Assembly: GCF_038096175.1 (NCBI RefSeq)
Contig: NZ_CP151099.1
Coordinates: forward strand, 6,612,001 to 6,676,000
Source: Nostoc sp. UHCC 0302
GTDB lineage: Bacteria > Cyanobacteriota > Cyanobacteriia > Cyanobacteriales > Nostocaceae
Length of the DNA stretch: 64,000 nucleotides
Reading direction: 5' to 3'
The notes below the pieces were generated by a model that saw nothing but the letters and a program-made list of their open reading frames with translations, had not been told where the DNA came from and made no database searches. The first letter of the stretch is position 1, and each line of letters starts with the position of its first letter. A program made the translations under genes and the position numbers. Shown piece after piece: positions 9,327-18,200 of the stretch.

Positions 9327-9797
9327 CTACTCTAAAATAAACAAACTTACATCAACATGAAAAAACTTCCCTAATCTTTAGCTTGTTCTTTAGTAAGTTT
9401 TAACTCACCATTAATAAATTTAGTAATAATCTCACTTGAACCAAGAATTTCCACTAAATCACCCTGTTCTAAACTTCTAACTTCCATAAAATGAAAAAGC
9501 CTTGAATGAGGTGTTGAAGAATTAAGCTGATAGTGCTTTTCTTCAAAATCTTCAATCAGTTTTAACACTAATTCCAGCAAAGCATCTTCTTCAGCAGTCA
9601 GATAAGGACGCAATACGGTTCGGATAAGGTTTTTTAATGAAAGTTATAGATCACAAAGACGCGATAAATCGCCGTCTTTACAATAATTAGTTCTTTGTAG
9701 AGACGGCGATAAATCGCCGTCTCTTCACTTAACCGAACCGTATTGGATAAGGACGAGAAAGAAGTTCTTCAACAGTATTCTGTAGATGCGATCGCTC
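9327..9797 (-). pseudogene. degenerate higA-type antitoxin gene, interrupted by a MITE
   Basis: The readable core (RPYLTAEEDALLELVLKLIE, then EVRSLEQGDLVEILGSSEII, then KFINGELKLTKEQAKD) is a HigA/HTH-XRE antitoxin. Three lesions are visible. A 135-bp element separates codons for QNTVEELLS from RPYLTAEED; deleting it and one 10-bp duplication restores the frame. TAG follows EQAKD, where family members continue with Leu. Next, GGAAGTTTTTTCATG lacks one base in the T-run; adding it gives FFHVDVSLFILE and a stop at 9327, the expected C-terminus. What remains open (9371-9613) would need a TTG start inside the MITE boundary. No HigB toxin is seen nearby. Confidence 0.8.
9611..9745. mobile_element. 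135-bp MITE with 13-bp TIR and 10-bp target duplication
   Basis: Ends CAATACGGTTCGG (9611-9623) and CCGAACCGTATTG (9733-9745) are exact reverse complements; the similarity extends a few bases further in. GATAAGGACG is directly repeated at 9601-9610 and 9746-9755. The interior contains two copies of an AGACGGCGATAAATCGCCGT-type palindrome. No coding capacity. Confidence 0.85.
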
Positions 9798-9886
9798 TTA
9801 TCCCCTCCCACAATCGCCTACAGCCAGCCTTTCGCCTCTAAGATCATCCTGAAGGGCTAGCAAGTCACCAATGACCTAGAAATTGC

Positions 9887-9919
9887 AAATCCCTCTTAGC
9901 TTGGGCTAGAGAGGGATTT
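9887..9919 (-). terminator. hairpin downstream of the EF-hand gene
   Basis: AAATCCCTCT (9887-9896) pairs with AGAGGGATTT (9910-9919), 37 bp past the stop of the EF-hand gene. No clear T-run follows, so termination is only suggested. Confidence 0.45.
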
Positions 9920-9955
9920 GGGCTATTGGTTATTTGGTATTGGGTTTTTTGACTG

Positions 9956-10189
9956 CTAAGTTAAATTACTTGCTTTCTCAACTGCTTGTTTGAACTCTTC
10001 AAAGGTAATACTACCGTCTTTGTCTGAATCATACTGTGCTATTAACTCCTGGGGGCTACTGGTATTTGTTTCTGATGAGATGATTGCACTTAAGCCAGGA
10101 CTTAAAAAAAGCTCATTAATGGAGATTTTGCCGTCTTGATCGCCATCTAATTTATTAAAAAGGGATTGAAGGTCTTGCTCGGTTGCCAT
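9956..10189 (-). CDS. small two-EF-hand calcium-binding protein (CSE-like)
   Basis: 77 aa with two canonical 12-residue EF-hand loops: DGDQDGKISINE (about residues 15-26) and DSDKDGSITFEE (about 53-64), each with Asp/Asn/Ser at positions 1, 3 and 5 and Glu at 12. The linker holds a SSETNTSSPQEL segment. Size and layout match the conserved Ca2+ sensor EF-hand protein (CSE) of filamentous cyanobacteria, known from Anabaena as a regulator linked to photosynthetic electron transport; assigning it to CSE is by resemblance. Soluble, no signal peptide. Monocistronic. Confidence 0.85.
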   Translation of the reverse strand: MATEQDLQSLFNKLDGDQDGKISINELFLSPGLSAIISSETNTSSPQELIAQYDSDKDGSITFEEFKQAVEKASNLT

Positions 10190-10477
10190 AAGTTTCTATC
10201 TGAATTAATTTTTCAATTTAATAAATATCTCATTAATACGTCAAAATTAAACAAATTTATATCCATTTATATCCTTAGACGTAGAAACTGGTATCGCTAG
10301 GGCTTAGATCAGGCGTACGTCCTGATATAGAGTCTACAGTTTAGACATCTTGATTACTTCCCAAGCTTGAGTGCTGTGTTTGAATTAGGTACTTTTTACA
10401 AAAAGCGATCGCTTCATCTAAAATCAACAAATTTATATCAACATAATTATCAATAACTCATGATAGAACCTATTGAG

Positions 10478-10897
10478 CTAATAACTGTCTTCTCCCTTCT
10501 GCCAAAACTGCCGTAAAATCTCTCCTGGTTTACGATCCCAAGTGTCTATATGCTCGTATATCAAACCATTTAGGTTTAGTTTATACGTGGAATAACCATT
10601 AAAAAATACCTTTGCTTTCCAAGGAACGCGTAAAACTCCGCGTACTGTCCACTTTGCTAAAATAATGTCTTCGGCTGACTGATATACTTCATGCACATCA
10701 AAGTATATTTGGGTAAAAAATAGTCGTGCGTGAAATCGCAAAGTCCAAAATATAATGCGGTAGTTAAATTTATATTTAAATTTGTTTACTGGGTCTCGAA
10801 AATAGATATCTTGGGTATATATATCATAGGAAATATCTTTTTCAAAAAGTGTTGCTAAATCCTGTTTTAGAGTCTTAATTATTTGTTCTACTTGCAT
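10478..10897 (-). CDS. DUF2358 family protein (NTF2/SnoaL-like)
   Basis: 139 aa. The pattern of DL..LFEKDISYDIYTQDIYFRDPVN.F, then a middle Trp/Phe-rich beta region (AKWTVRGVLRVPWKAKVFFNG), then HIDTWDRKPGEILRQF, is the DUF2358 family shared by cyanobacteria and plastids. The fold is predicted to be NTF2-like from such alternating amphipathic strands. No enzyme function is established. Flanked by intergenic regions of about 290 and 690 bp and apparently transcribed alone. Confidence 0.8.
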   Translation of the reverse strand: MQVEQIIKTLKQDLATLFEKDISYDIYTQDIYFRDPVNKFKYKFNYRIIFWTLRFHARLFFTQIYFDVHEVYQSAEDIILAKWTVRGVLRVPWKAKVFFNGYSTYKLNLNGLIYEHIDTWDRKPGEILRQFWQKGEDSY

Positions 10898-11281
10898 TTT
10901 ATATTTTAGGCTTATAAATTATTTATTTTATAGTATATCAGTAATAGGTTCATGAGCTTTTAAGACAGAAACAAAACGTACTTTTATTGTTTTGTAGGGT
11001 TTTTACATAAATATTTTTTTGTTTCACGCAGAGATGCAGAGGTACAGAGAAAGAGTTTGATATCAAAACTTTTATAATAAGTCTAATGTGATAATCGCCT
11101 CTATACTACTACCAGTTAGAGACGATCGCATTCAAGTTGTCCAGGCAAGAGACGCGATCGCTTTGTCATCTGTACATACCAGGTTTATTCTGAGTTAAGA
11201 ATATTTACAACCGTTGTGGTCTAATCATCTGCTGGTCTCTGTCTTTCCTGCTCAAGTGGAATTCAATAAGCAAAATGCCTT
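10898..11281. other. intergenic region, no gene seen
   Basis: AT-rich stretch with several HIP1 sites (for example 11154-11161) but no convincing open frame or RNA gene. It leads into the 62-bp tandem repeats. Confidence 0.5.
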
Positions 11282-11529
11282 ATTGCTTTCTCAAACCCCA
11301 GTTTGCTTTCTCAATATCCTTGATTGCTTTCTGATTTCAGTAGATTCAGCAAGCATTTACAAATATTGCTTTCTCAAACTGGAGTTTGCTTACTCATTTC
11401 AGTAGATTCAGCAAGCATTTACAGATATTGCTTTCTCAAACTGGGGTTTGCTTACTCATTTCAGTAGATTCAGCAAGCATTTACAGATATTGCTTTCTCA
11501 AACTGGGGTTTGCTTACTCATTTCAGTAT
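11282..11529. repeat. 62-bp tandem direct repeats
   Basis: Units starting ATTGCTTTCTCAAACTGG begin at 11365, 11427 and 11489, exactly 62 bp apart, almost identical; the third is cut at 11529. Two degenerate partial units precede them (from 11282 and 11323). Each unit contains an inverted pair around CAAACTGGGGTTTG and the phrase TCAGTAGATTCAGCAAGCAT. No variable spacers, so not CRISPR. Short open frames across it are repeat artefacts. Confidence 0.85.
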
Positions 11530-11583
11530 ATCGCGCATTCATTTTGGTATTTTCCGCAAGCATTTAGGCTAAATGCTTTGTCA

Positions 11584-12735
11584 TTAAAGATTTCGGAAAA
11601 ATCTTCCCAAGCTTTGCAAAATTGAAGATGACCTTTTATTACTCACATCACTCCCACTCAAATCTGACAAAGTGGGAAATAATGCAGACTTAGCATAAGG
11701 GCCATTTCGCAAAACTTTCGCAAGGGCATTATTATTCTCTCGCAAACCCTCATAGAAAAAGAATACCTCACCTTGAATCCCAATCTGGCGATTATATTCA
11801 ACTGCTTGCACCAGATATTCTGGACTAATACAGTAAGAGCCAAGCTTCATCAGAATTCCCGGTGCTAACTTTGGCAGTGTTTTATTTGTGAACTGCTGGC
11901 TTACCAGTTTATCAGCGATCGCTTGATAGCTCCTAAAGTCGCGACGATAAATCTGCGGGTGAATGATATCGACTAGTCCCCGCTTTAACCATGTGGGTGA
12001 GTCTTGCAGATATTCCTTAAAAGCCCAATCATAGATATTAGGTGCAATCGATACCAATAAGTTAGGATTAACTGCTTTCACCTCTCGGTAGAGACGTGCC
12101 AAGAACTCAGTGAGAATATCTGCACGCCACTTTAGCCATTGCAAATCTTTAGGGTTCTGTGGCGGATTTTTCTGAAACTGCTGGCGATAGCGTGTGATAG
12201 TTTCCTCATCATAGCCTCCCTCACAGGGTAATGCTGGCAAGCGATCGTCCCCTTGAATCCCATCAACATCATAATTATTTGCAACTTCCAGCACCAAGTT
12301 TAATAAGAATTCTTGCACTTGAGAGTCAAGGGCATTCAACCACTCAAAGCCATTCTTCTTCAGTAAATTTCCGTTGCAGTCACGTGCCGCCCATTCCGGT
12401 TTCTTTTGCAACAGCATACCGCCATTCAAATTGTAAGAACTGGCAAACCCGTATTCAAACCAAGGAATAACTTTCAATCCAACTCGCCGCGCTTCCACCA
12501 CCACTTCTTCTAAGGGGTCACGACCAAAGCACATAGGGTCAATTCCCACCCCAAAAGTCTGTTGCATTGTTTGACTAGGATACAGTGTTACTGCCTTGTT
12601 CCAAACAACAGGGAACACTACATTAAATCCCGTCTCAGCCAGAAAGTCCATTGCCTCAGCAATGCGTTGCTTTGACCTGAGAACTTTACTATCAGTCGTC
12701 GTCAACCATACACCGCGGATTTCTGCTATGCTCAT
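11584..12735 (-). CDS. GHL10-type (PF02638) glycoside-hydrolase-like protein
   Basis: 383 aa. Starts directly with the family hallmark EIRGVWLTTTDSKVL, followed by a TIM-barrel pattern: FNVVFPVVWN, KVIPWFEYGFA, the active-site-like strand NNYDVDGIQGDDRL, LLVSIAPNIYDWAF, LVDIIHPQIYRRD and GEVFFFYEGL. Relatives include peptidoglycan- or polysaccharide-acting lytic enzymes. This copy has no signal peptide, unlike many family members, so it may act in the cytoplasm or the export signal may be non-classical. The C-terminal 40 residues are Ser-rich and less conserved. Substrate not determinable. Confidence 0.85.
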   Translation of the reverse strand: MSIAEIRGVWLTTTDSKVLRSKQRIAEAMDFLAETGFNVVFPVVWNKAVTLYPSQTMQQTFGVGIDPMCFGRDPLEEVVVEARRVGLKVIPWFEYGFASSYNLNGGMLLQKKPEWAARDCNGNLLKKNGFEWLNALDSQVQEFLLNLVLEVANNYDVDGIQGDDRLPALPCEGGYDEETITRYRQQFQKNPPQNPKDLQWLKWRADILTEFLARLYREVKAVNPNLLVSIAPNIYDWAFKEYLQDSPTWLKRGLVDIIHPQIYRRDFRSYQAIADKLVSQQFTNKTLPKLAPGILMKLGSYCISPEYLVQAVEYNRQIGIQGEVFFFYEGLRENNNALAKVLRNGPYAKSALFPTLSDLSGSDVSNKRSSSILQSLGRFFRNL

Positions 12736-12880
12736 TAGTTTTCAATCTCTTTTACCCCATGACCAGCTGATCAAATAATTGCTAATTCGTAATTTATAAT
12801 TACTTGGTATCAGAGCAAGCACCATCATTTCAGATTTGGTGGTCTTCAAGGGCGTGGAGGATACAATCCTAAACTGATTA

Positions 12881-12914
12881 ATTACGAATTACGAATTACG
12901 AATTACGAATTATA
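12881..12914. repeat. heptanucleotide tandem repeat (STRR)
   Basis: ATTACGA is repeated nearly five times. Such short tandemly repeated heptamers are characteristic of heterocystous cyanobacteria. Here it supplies the last codons (IIRNS) and the stop of the DUF1206 gene. Confidence 0.8.
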
Positions 12915-13711
12915 TTGCTATACCGCGCTAGAACCAGTAGATAAATCCCGTAGGCAACCAAACCAAAGGCTACAATACCCAAAAGCCAAGAACCGTAAGG
13001 TTGTTGTGCCAGAGTTTGTAACGCTTCATCCAAACCCCCAGCAGCACTAGCATCATATTGAGTTGCTGCTTGAATCAGAAACCAGCCGATAATGCAGAAC
13101 ACAACACCCCTTGCCAGCAAACCAAATCTGCAAATGCTTATCACCCCGTTGCGTTCTGTATCAGTCAACTCACTTAAATTGAGTTTTCTTTGAAACTTAG
13201 CAGTAAAAGCTTTATACAACTGATAGAAACCCAAACCAATAATAAATGCCCCTCCAGTTCCCACCAACCATTGACCAAAGGGTTGAGAAAGCAGACGTGC
13301 TGTCCAATCTTCAGTGGAATTACTACTACCACCGCCTGAGCCAAGGACAATTTGCACAGCACTAACAGCTAACCCAGCATATATCAAACCATTAACTGCA
13401 TAACCAACTCGCACTGCCAAACCTTTAGCATCTGTGCCTTTATTTTCTGGGTCTTTTATTGCCTGGATAAATCGCCAAAGCACGTATCCAATTAAACCAA
13501 CTGCTACTATCGCTAGCAACAATTTACCAAATGGTTGGCTGACAATTGTTTGTAAAGCCCCTTTTGTATCAGTCGTTCTTCCACCCGTACCGAACGCAAC
13601 CTGTACTGCTAAGAGTCCAACAATACCATAAACTATTCCCTTAGAAATATAACCAAATCGCGCTAGTCGCTCAATCCATAATGAAGGATGGTCTATTAGC
13701 TGTTGTGTCAT
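12896..13711 (-). CDS. DUF1206 integral membrane protein
   Basis: 271 aa made of three internal repeats of about 85-90 residues, each with two membrane helices: (R)xGYxSKGIVYGIVGLLAVQVAFG...PFGKLLLAIVAVGLIGYVLW, VRVGYAVNGLIYAGLAV...PFGQWLVGTGGAFIIG, and RFGLLARGVVFCIIGWFLIQAA...PYGSWLLGIVAFGLVAYG. This threefold six-helix layout is the DUF1206 family. Predicted in the plasma membrane; function unknown. Its stop codon is formed inside a heptanucleotide repeat, so the very C-terminus may be extended compared with relatives. Transcribed away from the downstream hydrolase gene. Confidence 0.88.
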   Translation of the reverse strand: MTQQLIDHPSLWIERLARFGYISKGIVYGIVGLLAVQVAFGTGGRTTDTKGALQTIVSQPFGKLLLAIVAVGLIGYVLWRFIQAIKDPENKGTDAKGLAVRVGYAVNGLIYAGLAVSAVQIVLGSGGGSSNSTEDWTARLLSQPFGQWLVGTGGAFIIGLGFYQLYKAFTAKFQRKLNLSELTDTERNGVISICRFGLLARGVVFCIIGWFLIQAATQYDASAAGGLDEALQTLAQQPYGSWLLGIVAFGLVAYGIYLLVLARYSNIIRNS

Positions 13712-13919
13712 TTTAGTTGGATGGAGTCATGATATTTCTTCTAGCAGTATTTATCTAAAATATACATCTACCTAGAGAAGAGTTGTGTAACTGCTTGACT
13801 AAAAGAATACTGTGATAATGCTTTCTATCTATAGATGTTAAGGCAGCTAATAATACACAATAATTAAAATATCTTTTACTTAGTTGATAACCTTTTACAC
13901 AAGTAGAGCAATATTAATA

Positions 13920-14783
13920 ATGTCTGTAATAGAAAGTTCTTTGACACACGAATATATAACTACCAATGGTGTGAAATTGCATTACGTTACTCAAGGCGAA
14001 GGCCCTTTGATGTTAATGCTGCATGGGTTTCCTGAATTTTGGTACTCTTGGCGATATCAAATACCAGAATTTGCCCAGAATTTTAAAGTTGTTGCGCTTG
14101 ATTTACGCGGCTACAACGACAGTGATAAGCCAGAAGCACAATCAGCTTATGTGATGGATGAATTTATTAAAGATGTAGAAGGAGTAATTAAAGGATTAGG
14201 ATACCAAAAGTGTGTTTTGGTAGGACATGATTGGGGTGGTGCGATCGCCTGGAATTTTGCTTACGCACACCCCGAAATGCTAGAGCGATTAATTATACTT
14301 AATCTACCTCATCCTGCCAAATTCGCTGAAGGCTTCCGTACTCCTCAACAACTAGTACGTAGTTCTTATATGTTTTTCTTTCAACTCCCGTGGCTTCCGG
14401 AATTACTCCTACAAGCTTCAGACTACCAAGTAATTGAAATGGCTTTTAAAGGCATGGCAGTTAATAAAAATGTCTTTACTCAAGCGGATATTGATGCTTA
14501 TAAAAAAGCTGTAGCAAAACCCGGTGCGCTGACAGCGATGTTAAACTATTACCGCAATGTTTTTGAACAGAAAATTTTAAATCCAAATAAGGGAGTTTTA
14601 GAAGTGCCAACCCTGATGATTTGGGGAGAAAAAGACACCGCACTTGGCAAGGAACTCAGCTACGGCACAGAAGCTTATGTCAGGGACTTTCAAATCAAGT
14701 ACATAGCCAATTGTAGCCATTGGTTGCAGCAAGAAAAACCTGAGTTGGTTAATCAGTACATGCAAGAATTTTTAATGTCTTAA
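13920..14783 (+). CDS. epoxide-hydrolase/haloalkane-dehalogenase-like alpha/beta hydrolase
   Basis: 287 aa from ATG 13920 (MSVIESSLTHEY); an earlier in-frame ATG at 13884 would add an atypical 12-residue leader. Oxyanion motif HGFPEFWYSWR, then a nucleophile elbow GHDWGG where the nucleophile is Asp rather than Ser, the acid in WGEKDTAL, and the base His in NCSHWLQQEKP. An Asp nucleophile with HGFPE is characteristic of soluble epoxide hydrolases and fluoroacetate/haloalkane dehalogenases, which work through an alkyl-enzyme ester. Which substrate is used cannot be told from sequence. Divergent from the DUF1206 gene, so the two could share a promoter region. Confidence 0.9.
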   Translation: MSVIESSLTHEYITTNGVKLHYVTQGEGPLMLMLHGFPEFWYSWRYQIPEFAQNFKVVALDLRGYNDSDKPEAQSAYVMDEFIKDVEGVIKGLGYQKCVLVGHDWGGAIAWNFAYAHPEMLERLIILNLPHPAKFAEGFRTPQQLVRSSYMFFFQLPWLPELLLQASDYQVIEMAFKGMAVNKNVFTQADIDAYKKAVAKPGALTAMLNYYRNVFEQKILNPNKGVLEVPTLMIWGEKDTALGKELSYGTEAYVRDFQIKYIANCSHWLQQEKPELVNQYMQEFLMS

Positions 14784-15096
14784 ACCAACCGTAATTATTC
14801 TATGAAGAATAATTAATTTCCAAAGTATAAATACTTATCAAACTCAGACAAAATCATTGCAATTGATGTCAGCTATTCAAAACATTTAACAGTGATTTAA
14901 TACTGGCAATTTTTGTGGATTTATCGCCAAAAAACAGCATAAAACCAGATTTATTCCCATTTTTACCATCACGCTCATCGCTGTTTCATATCACAACTAA
15001 TTTGTAAGGTCAATCTATATGCTCAAGAAAATTAGTGAGATAATAGAAGCGTGAGGGAAAGAACGGACGCAACTTGATTTATGAAGGGGGAAAATT
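14784..15096. other. intergenic region, nothing recognised
   Basis: About 310 bp, AT-rich, no open frame or repeat recognised. It ends with a GAAGGGGGAAAATT ribosome-binding site just before the pentapeptide gene. Confidence 0.5.
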
Positions 15097-15552
15097 ATGA
15101 AACTTAAGCTCTTAGCGGCGATCGCCTTAGCAACTCCCCTACTGTTTAATAGCGTGGTTAAAGCTGAGAATCCACAAGACTTGCAAAAGTTGTTATCGAC
15201 TGGGGAATGTATCAAGTGCAATCTATCAGGAGCAAACCTCAGTGGCGCTCATTTAATTGGTGCTGACTTGAGAGGAGCTAAGTTGCAAGGAGCCAATCTT
15301 GTAGGGGCTAACCTTGAGGGTGCAGACTTAACTGGTGCAAACTTGGCAGGTGCTAATTTAACATCGGCTTATGTCACCAACGTGAATTTGAAGCAAGCCA
15401 ATCTCAATGGAGTAAATTTTACTCGCGCTACAATCCACGATTCTAATGTGTATAAAGCATCAATGGATAATCTGAATATCACTGGTGCAGAAATCTATAA
15501 CACTGGAATCGGCATTGGTGGGGAAGACGCAGAAATTCCTGATTGGAAATAG
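15097..15552 (+). CDS. exported pentapeptide-repeat protein
   Basis: 151 aa. A Sec signal peptide (MKLKLLAAIALATPLLFNSVVKA, cut probably after KAEN or VKA) is followed by a short helical segment with a CIKC pair (LLSTGECIKCNLSGANL) and then about 12 pentapeptide repeats of the A(D/N)LxG type (GADLRGAKLQGANLVGANLE and so on). Repeats form a right-handed beta-helix. The LQKLLSTGEC-KCNLSGANLSG head is widespread in cyanobacterial secreted pentapeptide proteins; role unknown. A GGGGG ribosome-binding site supports the start. Probably periplasmic or lumenal. Confidence 0.9.
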   Translation: MKLKLLAAIALATPLLFNSVVKAENPQDLQKLLSTGECIKCNLSGANLSGAHLIGADLRGAKLQGANLVGANLEGADLTGANLAGANLTSAYVTNVNLKQANLNGVNFTRATIHDSNVYKASMDNLNITGAEIYNTGIGIGGEDAEIPDWK

Positions 15553-15676
15553 GCTGAACTAAGTAGGCGGATTCAAAAATAAATTATGGGGTTTCGTCGG
15601 TTTTAAATCAGAGAAACTGGTTATCTGCCAGCATTATCCCTAAAATACCCCCTACAAAAATATTAAGATAATGAAA

Positions 15677-15720
15677 CCCCGCTGCCTTGTAACTACTTTT
15701 CTATGGCAAAGGCAGAGGGG
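15677..15720 (+). terminator. imperfect GC-rich hairpin after the pentapeptide gene
   Basis: CCCCGCTGCCTT pairs with AAGGCAGAGGGG across a 20-nt loop and is followed by ATTTCTT. Plausible terminator about 125 bp past the stop. Confidence 0.45.
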
Positions 15721-15767
15721 ATTTCTTATTAGCATTGAGCGGATATCTACGCTAAAAAGTCACGCCA

Positions 15768-15846
15768 GTAGGGTGCTTTATGGACTTTAGCCCTAACGCA
15801 CCGAAAATCTGATAGTGCGTTACGCTGACGCGATAATACACCCTAC
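15768..15846. repeat. short palindromic element (GTAGGGTG...CACCCTAC)
   Basis: 79-bp segment with matching ends GTAGGGTG and CACCCTAC and an inner pair TAACGCAC/GTGCGTTA. MITE-like, non-coding. Confidence 0.6.
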
Positions 15847-15869
15847 AAAACTGAAAATATTTGCTAAAT

Positions 15870-16739
15870 TTAGCTCTCAGATTTGTGATTAGAGGAATTA
15901 GCTTTATGAAAAACTCGAAACGCGGAGATATTTAAAATTACCCCTAGCATCATTTTTAGTAACGCTGCTGGAATAATCCCGACAAGCATTCCTCCAATTA
16001 TCGCTCCAATTACTGAGCCAACTCCCATAGGCGCTATAGTGTTGCCCAAGACTGTACGATCTGCAAATGCACCGCGACTAGCATATTTGATCACGCCCAC
16101 TAGCACAGTCGGTAAGCTAACTAGAAGACTAGCTGTCCCTGCTGTTTTAATATCTACACCAAAAGCAAAAACAAGCGTTGGGATAATCACCTCACCACCT
16201 GCAACGCCAAGTAGACTGCTAACTAATCCAATTGCTAGTCCAAAAAAAATACCTGCTGGAATGCGCCAACTCAAAGTAGGGGGTAACAAGGCTGCTATTT
16301 GTTGAGGTAGAAAACCCTCAATTATCAAGGCTATGCCAATCAAAACCAATAGCACTAGGATGATTCGCTCAAGCTGTTCGTTTGATAGTCTGTGGGCGAT
16401 CGCCGCCCCAAAAAAAGCAGTAATCACCGCTCCGGTAATTAAAGATAAAATCACAGGCAGTAATGGAATGACTTGGCTAAAGGAAAGCGTACTGCCACGA
16501 ATTGCCAGAGAAGCTGCGATCGTAATTAAGCTGACGGCTAAGTTCAAAGGTACAGCTTGCCGTACTGAATAGCCCAAAGTGCCAGCCAGGACTGGAAGTC
16601 GAAACTCTGCACCACCCAAGCCAATCAATCCCCCCAATACCCCAATCGGCACTGCGTAGAGAAAAGATAATCGAAAACGACGTGCTTGTAAGCTTGTAGT
16701 TGTAAACTCCGGTGCAGACGAGTTATTCTTTTTCATCAA
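15870..16739 (-). CDS. TauE/SafE-family membrane permease
   Basis: 289 aa with about eight hydrophobic helices and the two family repeats: GVLGGLIGLGGAEFRLPVL near the N-terminus and GLVSSLLGVAGGEVIIPTL in the middle, both showing the Gly-rich GxxGxGGxxxxxP pattern. TauE/SafE proteins export sulfite, sulfoacetate or related small anions. Here the first repeat reads AEFRLP where GG-x-x-P is more usual. No sulfur-metabolism gene is adjacent, so the substrate is open. The hydrophilic N-terminus (MMKKNNSSAPEFTTTSLQAR) is likely cytoplasmic. Confidence 0.85.
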   Translation of the reverse strand: MMKKNNSSAPEFTTTSLQARRFRLSFLYAVPIGVLGGLIGLGGAEFRLPVLAGTLGYSVRQAVPLNLAVSLITIAASLAIRGSTLSFSQVIPLLPVILSLITGAVITAFFGAAIAHRLSNEQLERIILVLLVLIGIALIIEGFLPQQIAALLPPTLSWRIPAGIFFGLAIGLVSSLLGVAGGEVIIPTLVFAFGVDIKTAGTASLLVSLPTVLVGVIKYASRGAFADRTVLGNTIAPMGVGSVIGAIIGGMLVGIIPAALLKMMLGVILNISAFRVFHKANSSNHKSES

Positions 16740-16837
16740 TTTTCAACTTCGGTATTTTCCTCGTTGAACCCAGATATACCAGCAGTTTTCGGATTACAGA
16801 GTTTTCTTTATTAGTTCTTTTTCTCTCGTCTCCCTCT

Positions 16838-16876
16838 AAAAAAAATGAGGGCATAAGCAAGTTGCTAACACCCTCA
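16838..16876 (-). terminator. rho-independent terminator of metK
   Basis: On the minus strand TGAGGGTGTTAGCAA pairs with TTGCTTATGCCCTCA and is followed by eight Ts. It lies 36 bp past the metK stop. Confidence 0.85.
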
Positions 16877-16912
16877 TATACCTAAATTAGATTTTTGCAG
16901 TAGCAGAGAAAC

Positions 16913-18184
16913 TTAGGTTAGTGCCTGAGCGATCGCTGCCAATGATTCGTTGACTGCTTTTTTCAACAATTCTGTTTTGTCGGTCTGTTCCCAAGGCAAG
17001 TCTAAATCCGTCCGTCCAAAATGACCGTAAGCCGCGACGTCCTGGTAAAAACGTCCGCCTCGTTCATTTGGTAAGTTGCGTAGATTGAACGCATGGATAA
17101 TTCCTGCTGGACGCAGTTCAAAGTGCTGCTTGATTAATTCCAGTAAGGTGTCTTCATCCACTTTGCCAGTGCCAAAGGTATCTACCAAAATGCTCGTTGG
17201 ACGTGCTACGCCAATAGCATACGATAGCTGGATTTCAACTTTTTCTGCTAAACCAGCAGCGACAATATTTTTCGCCACATAGCGAGCCGCATAAGCCGCA
17301 GAACGGTCTACCTTTGTGGGATCTTTACCCGAAAAAGCACCGCCACCATGCCGGGAATAGCCACCGTAAGTGTCAACAATGATTTTTCGTCCTGTCAGAC
17401 CAGAGTCTCCCTGTGGGCCACCAATGACAAATTTGCCGGTGGGGTTAACTAAAAAACGTGTTCCCTGATCAGGTTTAACATCAATGTCACCAAAAACAGG
17501 TTCCACCACTGCTGACCAGAGGTCTTCCTTAATTTTGGCTTGCACTGCTGCTTCGTCTGTGATTTCTCCAATAGTTGCTGTATGCTGGGTAGAAATCAAG
17601 ATTGTATCAATACCTACAGGGCGTCCGTCTTCATAAATGACTGTGACTTGCGTCTTGCCGTCGGGACGCAGGTATGGCAATTCACCTGTTTTGCGAACTG
17701 CTGCCAGTCGGCGAGCAAAGCGGTGAGCTAAACAGATGGGCAAGGGCATCAGTTCTGGTGTTTCGTTGCTAGCGAAACCGAACATTATCCCTTGATCGCC
17801 CGCACCAATTTTATCGAACTGTTCATCACTATCTTGCTCGCGGGTTTCTTGGGCGGTATTGACACCTTGAGCAATATCAGGTGATTGTTCGTCTAAAGCT
17901 ACAATAACACTGGTGCTATTAGCAGAAAAACCATTGATGGCATCGGTATAGCCAATATCGGCAATTTTCTTCCGAGCGAGATTAACGTAATTTACATTAG
18001 CATTGGTAGTAATTTCACCAGTAATTAGTACCAAGCCTGTATTAACTACTACTTCAGCAGCAACTCGGCTGCTGGGGTCTTGCGTCAGTAGAGCATCAAG
18101 AATGGTATCAGAAATCTGATCGCAGATTTTATCTGGATGCCCTTCTGTAACTGACTCTGAGGTAAATAGATAGCGACGAGACAA
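16913..18184 (-). CDS. metK: S-adenosylmethionine synthetase
   Basis: Makes S-adenosylmethionine from methionine and ATP in the cytoplasm. 423 aa, slightly longer than the bacterial average. Signatures: [13 protein letters not shown] at the N-terminus, [12 protein letters not shown] (hexapeptide ATP-binding region), the P-loop-like [18 protein letters not shown], and the C-terminal [13 protein letters not shown]-like segment ([18 protein letters not shown]). The start is TTG 18184, set by a strong AAAGGAGGA Shine-Dalgarno seven bases upstream; no better ATG exists. Transcribed alone with its own terminator. No SAM riboswitch was recognised in the upstream region. Confidence 0.97.
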   Translation of the reverse strand: MSRRYLFTSESVTEGHPDKICDQISDTILDALLTQDPSSRVAAEVVVNTGLVLITGEITTNANVNYVNLARKKIADIGYTDAINGFSANSTSVIVALDEQSPDIAQGVNTAQETREQDSDEQFDKIGAGDQGIMFGFASNETPELMPLPICLAHRFARRLAAVRKTGELPYLRPDGKTQVTVIYEDGRPVGIDTILISTQHTATIGEITDEAAVQAKIKEDLWSAVVEPVFGDIDVKPDQGTRFLVNPTGKFVIGGPQGDSGLTGRKIIVDTYGGYSRHGGGAFSGKDPTKVDRSAAYAARYVAKNIVAAGLAEKVEIQLSYAIGVARPTSILVDTFGTGKVDEDTLLELIKQHFELRPAGIIHAFNLRNLPNERGGRFYQDVAAYGHFGRTDLDLPWEQTDKTELLKKAVNESLAAIAQALT

Positions 18185-18191
18185 AGGTCTT

Positions 18192-18200
18192 TCCTCCTTT
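18192..18200 (-). promoter_or_regulatory. strong Shine-Dalgarno fixing the TTG start of metK
   Basis: AAAGGAGGA on the minus strand, seven bases before TTG. It decides the non-ATG start. Confidence 0.85.

Noticed and set aside
11282-11529. Possible CRISPR array
   Set aside because: Whole 62-bp units repeat without variable spacers, and there are no cas genes.
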